Translations under genes and position numbers: made by a program
Notes under the pieces: model-generated
Databases searched by the model: none
What the model saw: only the letters and a program-made list of their open reading frames with translations
Told to the model about the DNA's origin: nothing
NCBI GenBank assembly: GCA_017555465.1
Contig: JAFZGH010000042.1
Coordinates: 1 to 20,764, forward strand
Direction of reading: 5' to 3'
DNA length: 20,764 nucleotides
From: Akkermansia sp.
Lineage (GTDB): Bacteria; Verrucomicrobiota; Verrucomicrobiia; Verrucomicrobiales; Akkermansiaceae
Shown: in pieces, positions 14,481-20,764 of the stretch
How the letters are laid out: the number at the start of each line of letters is the position of its first letter
Position numbering within the stretch: the first letter of the stretch is position 1

Positions 14481-16358
14481 ATGAGCTCCCATACTGCAAC
14501 ACGCCCAACCATTGGACAAAGACTTGCCGCCGTTGCCTACCAGGCATTCTGCGCCATTCTTCGCGTAACAAACGTACGCATCATTGCAGTATTCGGAGCC
14601 GGCATCGGTTATCTGGCATGGGCACTCATGCCTTCACGGCGGCAGATTGTCGCACGAAATCTGCGCATCGCAGCAGACCCGACCCTGCGTGGCGCCAGGC
14701 TCCGAGCCATGGTACGCCGCAATATTGTGCACACCTGCATGAACATGGCCTGCACCTTCAAGACCGGGCTCATGACAGATACAGAGCTCCAACGTGCCGC
14801 CTCCATCATCGGAGCAGAAACATTCGAAGACAAAGTCTCTGATAACAATTGCATCATCGGGTGCGTTCCTCATGCCGGCAACTGGGAAATGCTGGCACGC
14901 ATTCGTCCGCTTTTCCCCGGAGTGAAGCGATACGGCTCCATGTACCGCAGGCTTGATAACCCGGTACTGGAGGATATTGTGTACCGTAGCCGCACCCGCT
15001 TCGGCTGCGAGATGTTCAGCAGCAAGAAAGGGCTCAAGGAGGTTTTTCGTCTGGCACATGACGGAGGGATGCTGGGCGTGCTCAGCGATCAGTTCACCCA
15101 GCAGGGCCTCTGGCTTCCCTATTTCGGTAAAGTCACCGGCACCACACCGCTGCCCTCACTCATCTACAAGCGCTGCAAAGGACGCGGCAGACTCTTCGCA
15201 ATTGGCAACCGCAACATTGGCCTCGGCAAATGGGAGCTTGATCTGAGCACCGAAATCACACTGCCTGAAGGCACCACCGATTCCGGAGCCATTACTCTGG
15301 CCGTAAATCAGGCACTGGAAAAAGCGCAGAGCAAAAGCATCATCGATGGATTCTGGATGCACCACCGGTGGAAAGCAACCCGTTGCTTTGTATTCAACGG
15401 CAGCGAAGAGCTCGATGAACTCATCCGCCAGCACGCCAGGCTCCCGTTCCGCATCATCATTTGCGTGCCGGAAGCCTTTGAAGAAGCTCTGCTGGTTATT
15501 CCCATGATGCGCAGGCTTCAGGCCTGCCGTCCGGACATGCAGCTCACGGTACTCTGTCCGGCAGCTCAGAAAGCCTTCTGGAAAACCCAGCCCTACATCA
15601 CCTACACGGTCACCACAGATGAAGAAACCAGTCCGGCAGACCAGCTTGAGTCCGAGGAACTCTACAAGGACGGTCCCTATGACTACCTCTTCATGTTCAG
15701 CAACACTCGCAAAGTGCTCTGCAATCTGCGCAGGCTGGAGCCGCTGCACATCAGCGGCATGAAAACCAATCCGCTGTGGAAAAACTTCCGCACCCGCCAT
15801 ACCCCCGCAGTGGGTCAGCCGCCGCGCCATAAATCCTGCGACTACCTGGAACTCGTCAGCAAGCACATCGGCGAGGGTACAGGCGTATACGCCGACTCCA
15901 AACAGGGCAACAGCGCCGCATCCGGCCTCTTCATTTCCCCCTTCTCTACCCTGGGCAAAGCAGATGTCTGGGAACAGAACAAGTGGCAGGAGCTCATCAC
16001 GATGCTTCCCGAACGTCCCAGACTTCTCGCATTGGAAACAGATAAAGCTGCAGCTGAAGAAATGGCTGCCAGTCTCGGCATCAGCACCTGCCTTGTACGC
16101 CCCGAAACCTTGGCCAGCGAACTTGGTCCGAATTGCAAGCTGTATGCCGTGGACGGGCTGCTGCCCCAGCTTGCTGCACTGGTGGGCTGTCCTTGCCACG
16201 TTCTCATGGCCAGCCGGCTTGCAACCGCATACGCCCCCCTCGGAGAGGGGCACCGCACCGTCTGCAACCACACCCCCTGCCACCCCTGCTACCGCAACGA
16301 ATGCGACCAGGCCCAGCCCTGCACAGCCGGGGTCACCCCGCAGGAACTTCTCGGCTGA
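14481..16358 (+). CDS. Fusion of LpxL/HtrB-type lipid A acyltransferase and GT9 glycosyltransferase
   Basis: 625 residues with two enzyme modules. Residues 1-305 are a lysophospholipid/lipid A acyltransferase of the LpxL/HtrB kind: a membrane-proximal helix at about 32-50, catalytic HAGNWE (131-136, the H-X4-E motif), SDQ at 202-204 and WMHHRWK at 292-298. Residues about 320-620 resemble heptosyltransferases (GT9): LLVIPMMRRLQ at the start, SPFSTLGKADVWEQNKW in the middle, and a Cys-rich end (Cys595, 600, 603, 608, 614) matching the C-terminal segment of that family. The usual catalytic GD near the GT9 start is replaced by EE (334-335). It should act on the cytoplasmic face of the inner membrane, adding an acyl chain and perhaps a sugar to lipid A/core. 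No frameshift or internal start suggests two separate genes. Confidence 0.88.
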   Translation: MSSHTATRPTIGQRLAAVAYQAFCAILRVTNVRIIAVFGAGIGYLAWALMPSRRQIVARNLRIAADPTLRGARLRAMVRRNIVHTCMNMACTFKTGLMTDTELQRAASIIGAETFEDKVSDNNCIIGCVPHAGNWEMLARIRPLFPGVKRYGSMYRRLDNPVLEDIVYRSRTRFGCEMFSSKKGLKEVFRLAHDGGMLGVLSDQFTQQGLWLPYFGKVTGTTPLPSLIYKRCKGRGRLFAIGNRNIGLGKWELDLSTEITLPEGTTDSGAITLAVNQALEKAQSKSIIDGFWMHHRWKATRCFVFNGSEELDELIRQHARLPFRIIICVPEAFEEALLVIPMMRRLQACRPDMQLTVLCPAAQKAFWKTQPYITYTVTTDEETSPADQLESEELYKDGPYDYLFMFSNTRKVLCNLRRLEPLHISGMKTNPLWKNFRTRHTPAVGQPPRHKSCDYLELVSKHIGEGTGVYADSKQGNSAASGLFISPFSTLGKADVWEQNKWQELITMLPERPRLLALETDKAAAEEMAASLGISTCLVRPETLASELGPNCKLYAVDGLLPQLAALVGCPCHVLMASRLATAYAPLGEGHRTVCNHTPCHPCYRNECDQAQPCTAGVTPQELLG

Positions 16359-16383
16359 CCAGCTCCTTCAGAAATATGGACGA

Positions 16384-16409
16384 AACGCGCAAGGAAATCC
16401 TTGCGCGTT
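16384..16409. terminator. Hairpin terminator between convergent genes
   Basis: A perfect 11-bp stem (16384-16394 with 16399-16409) with the loop AAAT. On the + strand it is followed by T-rich GTTCATTT, and on the - strand by TTTCG. It lies between the stops of the fusion gene and the 16417 gene and probably serves both directions. Confidence 0.75.
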
Positions 16410-16416
16410 GTTCATT

Positions 16417-16893
16417 TCAGCTCTCCTCAGGCGCGAGCATAAACATCAGACGGTCCACCCCATAGCGAGACACCTCTTTCCAAAGCGTCTTCTCCATTTC
16501 TGATGCGTAAGCACTTCGTTCCTCCGGGCTCATGGAATCCACAGTCTCCTGACCGTAACATTCCACCAGGGTACGGCCAGCAAGCCGGGCTACCAATTCT
16601 TCCCAGAAAGACGCATCCCGGTATTCATCTATCACATCAGAATAAAAAGCCTGGTCTACGTAGGGACGCTTGAAAAACCAATACCCACAATCCGGATTCA
16701 ACTCCATATCCCGGGCAATTCCCGGCACCGTGCGCCCGGCCTTGATAATCTCCACCAGGAGCTTGTGCCAGGCATCTGCCCGGGGATTGCGCCCCTCCGG
16801 CATGGCCTGTCCCAGCATAGTGAGAGCCATGGCACAAACCTCTGCCAGGTCGCGCATTTCCGGCTCTGAAAGTTCTAAGGTTACCTTACCCAT
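16417..16893 (-). CDS. Conserved-looking protein of unknown function
   Basis: A 158-residue soluble protein that I do not recognise. It has no signal peptide or membrane segment, is rich in helices, and contains WFFKRPYVDQ, FWEELVARLAGR and LWKEVSRYGVDRLMF. It begins seven bases after the sufT stop codon, so it is probably co-expressed with sufT. There is no visible Cys-rich metal site (scattered Cys only). The start ATG at 16893 is the first in frame and lacks a Shine-Dalgarno sequence. Confidence 0.8.
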   Translation of the reverse strand: MGKVTLELSEPEMRDLAEVCAMALTMLGQAMPEGRNPRADAWHKLLVEIIKAGRTVPGIARDMELNPDCGYWFFKRPYVDQAFYSDVIDEYRDASFWEELVARLAGRTLVECYGQETVDSMSPEERSAYASEMEKTLWKEVSRYGVDRLMFMLAPEES

Positions 16894-16900
16894 GAAACAC

Positions 16901-17440
16901 TTATTCCAGGCCTAGCTGCATGCGGGCTTCTTCGGTCATCATCCCCTGATTCCACGGCGGGTCCCACACAAATTCCACATCGACACTCTTCACTCCTTCC
17001 AGCGCAGCAATCCCCATTTCAGCCTCTGCCATCAGGTGAGGCCCCATACCGCAGCCGGGTGCCGTCAGCGTCATCTGCACGCTCACATGAGTGCCGCCCT
17101 CCATCTGGGGAATCAGTTCCACGCCATAGATAAGGCCCAGATTCACAATATCAACCGGGATTTCGGGGTCATAAATATTACCCAGCACCTTCCAGACCCG
17201 TTCTTCAAGCGTCAGGTTCTCATCACTCTCCTGCACTGCCTGGGAAGCCGCAATGATACCAGCCCTGGCAGCCTCTTCACGAGAAATACGTACCAGCCCC
17301 ACATCCGTAGCCGCGGTAATGGAATTGCCCAGCATCTGGGTCACATAAATACGAGATCCCTCCGGGAGCAACACTGCATTACCCGCGGGAATCTGAATGG
17401 CAGCGGTTTCTGCCTCGGTTATCACTTCCTGATTTAACAT
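16901..17440 (-). CDS. sufT: Putative Fe-S cluster assembly protein SufT (MIP18/DUF59 family)
   Basis: With the ATG at 17440 the protein has 179 residues. A MIP18 (DUF59) domain covers about 80-165, with DPEIPVDIVNLGLIY (91-105), TAPGCGMG holding the conserved Cys130, and WDPPW (159-163). The N-terminal extension (LPEGSRIYVTQMLGNSIT) is typical of SufT rather than of the short MIP18 proteins. SufT helps deliver Fe-S clusters to target proteins in the cytoplasm. The frame stays open to an ATG at 17485, but this lies upstream of the likely promoter, so the shorter start is preferred. No sufBCD genes are in the window. The next gene, 16417-16893, follows seven bases later. Confidence 0.9.
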   Translation of the reverse strand: MLNQEVITEAETAAIQIPAGNAVLLPEGSRIYVTQMLGNSITAATDVGLVRISREEAARAGIIAASQAVQESDENLTLEERVWKVLGNIYDPEIPVDIVNLGLIYGVELIPQMEGGTHVSVQMTLTAPGCGMGPHLMAEAEMGIAALEGVKSVDVEFVWDPPWNQGMMTEEARMQLGLE

Positions 17441-17452
17441 GGCGCGCGCAGG

Positions 17453-17480
17453 ATTATCGCACAATTTGCCCTGCATGCAA
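17453..17480 (-). promoter_or_regulatory. Promoter of sufT
   Basis: TTGCAT (17475-17480), 16 bases, then GATAAT (17453-17458), on the - strand. The -10 box ends 12 bases before the ATG at 17440, giving a leader of about six bases. Confidence 0.6.
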
Positions 17481-17486
17481 GGCAAA
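17465..17486. repeat. Near-perfect 22-base palindrome over the sufT -35 box
   Basis: TTTGCC and GGCAAA flank the inner palindrome TGCATGCA; only one base pair (17471 with 17480) is mismatched. It covers the -35 box and part of the spacer, the place where a repressor would act. It also lies 15 bases after the stop of the upstream protease gene, but no T-run follows, so a terminator is less likely. Confidence 0.5.
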
Positions 17487-17500
17487 ACTCCCGTACTGAC

Positions 17501-18430
17501 TTAAATCTGCTGCCAGAGCCACAGCGCAAGGTCATGATAAGTCACATATATCTCCCTTGCGCAAAACTTGAAATCCTGCCAGTATCCACGTAAACTGATA
17601 ACGCCGAAGCAACGCAGCATCCCCACCAGGGCTGCAATATTGGTCAGCATGATAATCATGAAGGAGAGCACCACCCCATTCTCCAGCAAATCCGGCTGTT
17701 CACGGGGAATCACCCACAAAGTCCAATATACATGGAATGCCCACCAGAAACCAAAACCGGCAAACAACCACGGGAGGTATGCATCAAACGGAGAAATCCA
17801 GTTTACCACGAAGAACACCAGCATCCACACCAGCATCCACAGCGGCACAAAGTACGGAGCCAGAGCCACAAAGAGATTATCCGTATCTGTATCCACATAG
17901 CCGCCCTCCATATTCACGCTCATGGCCTGCACTTTGCCAAAACACAGCACCGCAGCCAGAGCATGCGTCAGCTCATGTCCCAGCACATACAGAAACACCA
18001 GGACGGCATCCACCAGGCGGAAATACTTCAGTGCAGTAAATACCAGCACACCCAACACGCTGTACCACACCGGCACACTCTGCCAGAACCCCAGGTCGAC
18101 CACCACAGGGGCAGCATGGTGCAACTGCACCAGCAAGGCAAACACCATAATTACCGAAAGCGGCAGAAGCCCCACAAGGCCAATGAGCAGACGCACGGCC
18201 TTCTTCACTCCATGCACCGGCTCCCAATCCGGTGCATCCTGCGCACCATACACCGGCTCCAGGTCCTGCCAGTAGGCAGCCTGCACCTTCAGGCGGCGTA
18301 TCATCCCGACAGATTGAGGGCGCAGATGCTCCACCTCATGCGGTTTTTCCACCGGAACACGCCAATCACCGAACTCCGGCACAGGCATGCGTCGGTGGCG
18401 GCGTTTCACAGGCTGGCGGGCGGGTTTCAT
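17501..18430 (-). CDS. Multi-pass membrane metalloprotease, M50-like
   Basis: A 309-residue protein from the ATG at 18430. The N-terminal 75 residues are basic and polar. About six hydrophobic segments follow, with HELTH at 152-156 inside the third one, as in site-2 protease-type (M50) zinc proteases that cut within the membrane. Downstream NLFVALAPYFVPLW (about 185-198) resembles a block seen in M50-like families; the classical LDG metal ligand is not evident. The start shares an ATGA overlap with the recJ stop codon, which favours it over a longer frame beginning at 18490 and implies translational coupling. The substrate is unknown, and the link to RecJ has no clear functional explanation. 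Confidence 0.85.
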   Translation of the reverse strand: MKPARQPVKRRHRRMPVPEFGDWRVPVEKPHEVEHLRPQSVGMIRRLKVQAAYWQDLEPVYGAQDAPDWEPVHGVKKAVRLLIGLVGLLPLSVIMVFALLVQLHHAAPVVVDLGFWQSVPVWYSVLGVLVFTALKYFRLVDAVLVFLYVLGHELTHALAAVLCFGKVQAMSVNMEGGYVDTDTDNLFVALAPYFVPLWMLVWMLVFFVVNWISPFDAYLPWLFAGFGFWWAFHVYWTLWVIPREQPDLLENGVVLSFMIIMLTNIAALVGMLRCFGVISLRGYWQDFKFCAREIYVTYHDLALWLWQQI

Positions 18431-20139
18431 ATCACAGAAGCAGGGCGGATATCCTGAATCGAAATAGACAAGGTGGTGCGACCGCGCCATACGTTGCGGT
18501 CAATCGTGTACGCAATATCCCAGGGCGGGTCCGGCAGTTTGCGGCTGCCTCCGTTGAAATACATGGCATCGCACTCGCAGCACCCCTGGCGCAGGCAGAG
18601 GCGCAGATGATTGCCCTGCAAATGCCGGGGGGCATCTGTCAGCATCACATTGCGGCTCATGAAGACAGGCTGCGGATTGGAATTGCCAAACGGCTCCAAC
18701 AGCTCATAACTATCAAGCAGGTCCAGTGTCAGCTCCGGGAAAGTTACCTCTGCATCTATGCTCAGCACTGGATTCAGCCGCTCCGGGTCCACGGTTTCAC
18801 GCACGAAAGCATCAAAGCGCTCGCGGAACGCATCTATCATATCCTCATGAATCACCAACCCGGCAGCCATATCATGCCCGCCGCCGGAAATCAGCGTATC
18901 TGCGCAGGCATGAATGGCCTGCACCAGAGAGACACCGGGAATCGAGCGTCCGCTGCCCTTGCCGATACCATTCTCATCCAGCGAAATCACAAAGGTAGGC
19001 TTGTGGAAACGGCGCATCAGCAGCGACGCTACAATGCCCACCACCCCCGGATGCCAGGTACGCGAGCCCAACACAATCACATTATCCCGCCCGGGAGTAT
19101 AGGTTTTCGCCAGCATCTCCATGGCCTCATTGCGAATCTTCTCCTCCTCCTGCTGGCGAGCGCGGTTATGCGCCTCCAGGCGTTCGGCAAGCTCCTGAGC
19201 CACGGCGGTATCCCGCGTCATCAACAAGTTAAGTGCATCCAGCGGATTGTCCATCCGCCCCGCAGCATTCAAACGCGGGCCGATGCGGAAGGAAACATGA
19301 CTGGCACTGGGCCGGCGGTTCAGATTTGTCACCCGGTTAAGAGCCTGAATCCCGATATTTCCCCCGCTCTCCATGACCCGCAGACCATGGCGGGTCAGCA
19401 AGCGGTTCTCATCCACAAGCGGCACAATATCCGCCACGGTGGCAATCGCCACAACATCCAGATACTGCTTCAGGTCAAACTGCGGCAAACGGCGGTGCTT
19501 CAGCATGGCATGCGCCAGCTTGAACACCACTCCCGCACTGCACAAATACGTAAACGGGCTGGATTCCTCCAGCTTGGCATTCACCACCGCCACCGCCGGC
19601 GGGCGCCCCAGCGTGCTCGCTTCGTGGTGGTCAAGAATCACCACATCAATCCCCTGTGCCTGCAACCACGCCACCTCCTCCACAGAAGAGGTGCCGCAGT
19701 CCACGGCAATGATTACATCAGGCTTGCCACCGCACCGCTCAATAGCATGCGCCATGCCTTCTTCGCTCAGGCCATACCCCTCCTTCGTACGCACGGGAAT
19801 AAAGTAATCCGTGCGTATGTCATATGCTCTCAGAATCGTGTACAGCAGCGTTACAGAACTCACGCCGTCCACATCATAATCACCATAGATGCAAACGTGC
19901 TCGCCGTTGTCTGCCGCGCGGAAGATGCGCTCAACGGCCGCATCCATCTCCCGCATCGCGAAAGGGTCGCCTAAATCTGATAGCCTGGGTTTCAGGAATC
20001 TTAGCGCCCTCTCTTTCCCGGAAATGCCTCTCTGTGCCAGCAATTTGCGAACCAGCAGCGGCAACTGCTGATTCAGTTCCTCGCCGAAATCCACACTCCC
20101 GTCAGTCGGGCGCAATTCCCAACTGAACTTAGTACTCAT
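18427..20139 (-). CDS. recJ: Single-stranded-DNA-specific 5'-3' exonuclease RecJ
   Basis: 570 residues, a normal length. DHH-domain motifs are DYDVDG (87-92), DCG (147-149) and DHH (170-172), with a further Asp237 in TVADIVPL. GPRLNAAGRM (287-296) and the DHHA1 motif SGGGHDMAAG (418-427) follow, then a C-terminal OB-like domain. RecJ degrades single strands 5' to 3' in recombination and mismatch repair in the cytoplasm. The ATG at 20139 is exactly where the promoter predicts transcription to begin, so the message is probably leaderless. The stop overlaps the start of the membrane protease gene by four bases. It is divergent from the nhaC-like gene. Confidence 0.97.
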   Translation of the reverse strand: MSTKFSWELRPTDGSVDFGEELNQQLPLLVRKLLAQRGISGKERALRFLKPRLSDLGDPFAMREMDAAVERIFRAADNGEHVCIYGDYDVDGVSSVTLLYTILRAYDIRTDYFIPVRTKEGYGLSEEGMAHAIERCGGKPDVIIAVDCGTSSVEEVAWLQAQGIDVVILDHHEASTLGRPPAVAVVNAKLEESSPFTYLCSAGVVFKLAHAMLKHRRLPQFDLKQYLDVVAIATVADIVPLVDENRLLTRHGLRVMESGGNIGIQALNRVTNLNRRPSASHVSFRIGPRLNAAGRMDNPLDALNLLMTRDTAVAQELAERLEAHNRARQQEEEKIRNEAMEMLAKTYTPGRDNVIVLGSRTWHPGVVGIVASLLMRRFHKPTFVISLDENGIGKGSGRSIPGVSLVQAIHACADTLISGGGHDMAAGLVIHEDMIDAFRERFDAFVRETVDPERLNPVLSIDAEVTFPELTLDLLDSYELLEPFGNSNPQPVFMSRNVMLTDAPRHLQGNHLRLCLRQGCCECDAMYFNGGSRKLPDPPWDIAYTIDRNVWRGRTTLSISIQDIRPASVI

Positions 20140-20145
20140 GGCGCG

Positions 20146-20174
20146 ATTCTACCATCCGTGCAGCCTAGCGTCAA
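20146..20174 (-). promoter_or_regulatory. Promoter of recJ
   Basis: TTGACG (20169-20174), 17 bases, then TAGAAT (20146-20151), on the - strand. Six bases separate the -10 box from the ATG, which puts the transcription start on the A of the start codon. Confidence 0.78.
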
Positions 20175-20199
20175 GCTGGAAATAACAGACACAAAATGC

Positions 20200-20228
20200 G
20201 TGACTTTTCCTCTCTTTCCTGCTAAACT
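20200..20228 (+). promoter_or_regulatory. Promoter of the nhaC-like gene
   Basis: GTGACT (20200-20205), 17 bases, then TAAACT (20223-20228). The predicted start near 20235 leaves a leader of about 21 bases before the GTG at 20256, the longest in this window. The leader has no Shine-Dalgarno sequence. Confidence 0.55.
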
Positions 20229-20255
20229 CCGGCATAACAAAACCGCTGACCCACT

Positions 20256-20764
20256 GTGAGCCGCAAAACCGAAAACGAAATCCCCTACGTATCCCACACC
20301 CGCGGGCTGTGGATTCTGAGCCCCCTGCTCGTCTTCTTCCTCCTGTATGTCACCACATCTGTGGCGGTAGGAGACTTTTACAAGATGCCGGTGACCGTTG
20401 CCTTCATGGCAGCCTGCACCTGGGCATTCATCGTATGCCGCCCCCGACGTTTCAGCGAACGCATCGAGCGGTTCTCCCGCGGTGCGGCGCACAGCAACAT
20501 CATGATGATGGTGTGGATTTTTGTGCTTGCCGGGGCATTTGCGCAATCTGCCAAATACATTGGCTCTGTTGATGCGACAGTCAATCTCACCCTTTCCCTG
20601 CTCCCGGCCAACATGGTACTCGCCGGGGTCTTCCTAGCAGCCTGCATCATCTCCCTCTCCATCGGCACTTCAGTGGGCACCATCGTGGCACTCATGCCCG
20701 TGGCGGTCGGCCTGGCAGATAAAGCGGGTGCCCCGCTCGCACTCATGGCCGGCGGCGTTATCGG
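20256..20764 (+). CDS. Na+/H+ antiporter of the NhaC family, N-terminal part (runs off the window)
   Basis: 169 residues are visible and the gene continues beyond the right edge. The start is a GTG at 20256; no ATG fits the frame nearby. Membrane segments are seen at about 19-36, 45-60, 82-98 and 112-133. The block IGTSVGTIVALMP near residue 140 matches the conserved GTS(x)GT region of NhaC-type sodium/proton antiporters, which swap cytoplasmic Na+ for protons across the inner membrane. Related ion-coupled carriers (other members of the ion transporter superfamily) cannot be excluded from this half. It is divergent from recJ with 116 bases between the starts. Confidence 0.82.
   Translation, partial: MSRKTENEIPYVSHTRGLWILSPLLVFFLLYVTTSVAVGDFYKMPVTVAFMAACTWAFIVCRPRRFSERIERFSRGAAHSNIMMMVWIFVLAGAFAQSAKYIGSVDATVNLTLSLLPANMVLAGVFLAACIISLSIGTSVGTIVALMPVAVGLADKAGAPLALMAGGVI

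Noticed and set aside
17438..17485. Longer sufT reading frame starting at 17485
   Set aside because: The additional 15 residues would be encoded across the sufT promoter boxes and the palindrome, and they do not resemble the family N-terminus.
18431..18490. Longer start for the membrane protease at 18490, overlapping recJ by 64 bases
   Set aside because: The ATG at 18430 forms the common 4-base ATGA overlap with the recJ stop, and the longer N-terminus looks like out-of-frame recJ sequence.
18232..19974. 580-codon open frame on the + strand opposite recJ
   Set aside because: Antisense to recJ, which has all its catalytic motifs; the translation is Arg/His/Gln-rich and without domain signal.

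Overview
The window looks like a stretch of chromosome from a Gram-negative member of the Verrucomicrobiota, most likely Akkermansia or a relative. This is inferred from three things: a lipid A acyltransferase and outer-membrane style lipoprotein, the style of the small secreted proteins, and an almost complete lack of Shine-Dalgarno sequences. No rRNA or other marker gene is present, so the assignment is an inference. Genes are densely packed, and no gene-free stretch exceeds about 120 bases apart from the 5' part of the intron.

Region by region: 4-1890 is a complete-looking group II intron on the + strand. It carries a reverse transcriptase/maturase, and its 3' end (domains V and VI) is readable base by base. 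The intron abuts the 3' end of rarA, which lies on the - strand, and supplies its stop codon. Then follow on the - strand: a two-gene unit of a membrane dynamin-like GTPase and RarA (1886-4897); a secreted protein with two NodB deacetylase domains of which the first is dead (4969-7068); the 23S rRNA methyltransferase RlmI (7116-8300); and methionyl-tRNA synthetase (8406-10031) with a strong terminator. Divergently on the + strand lie nadC-dprA (10142-12156). They are followed by a cell-envelope group (12207-16358): a secreted S11 D,D-carboxypeptidase, a single-pass membrane protein of unknown function, a small lipoprotein, and an unusual fusion of an LpxL-type acyltransferase with a GT9 glycosyltransferase. 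A hairpin at 16384-16409 separates this from the convergent - strand pair sufT plus an unknown gene, and from recJ coupled to a membrane M50-like metalloprotease by a 4-base ATGA overlap. A partial NhaC-type antiporter leaves the window at the right edge.

The most general signal is regulatory. At nearly every transcription-unit start a sigma70-like promoter can be read whose -10 box ends only 6-12 bases before the start codon, usually with exactly 17 bases between the boxes. This predicts leaderless or nearly leaderless mRNAs (recJ, nadC, metG, rlmI, the carboxypeptidase, the deacetylase, the dynamin gene, sufT). It also corrects the apparent starts of rlmI and sufT. I did not find a clear defence system. 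The best candidates for new biology are the leaderless promoter pattern, the acyltransferase-glycosyltransferase fusion, the half-dead double deacetylase, the dynamin-RarA pair, and the intron that rebuilds a host stop codon.
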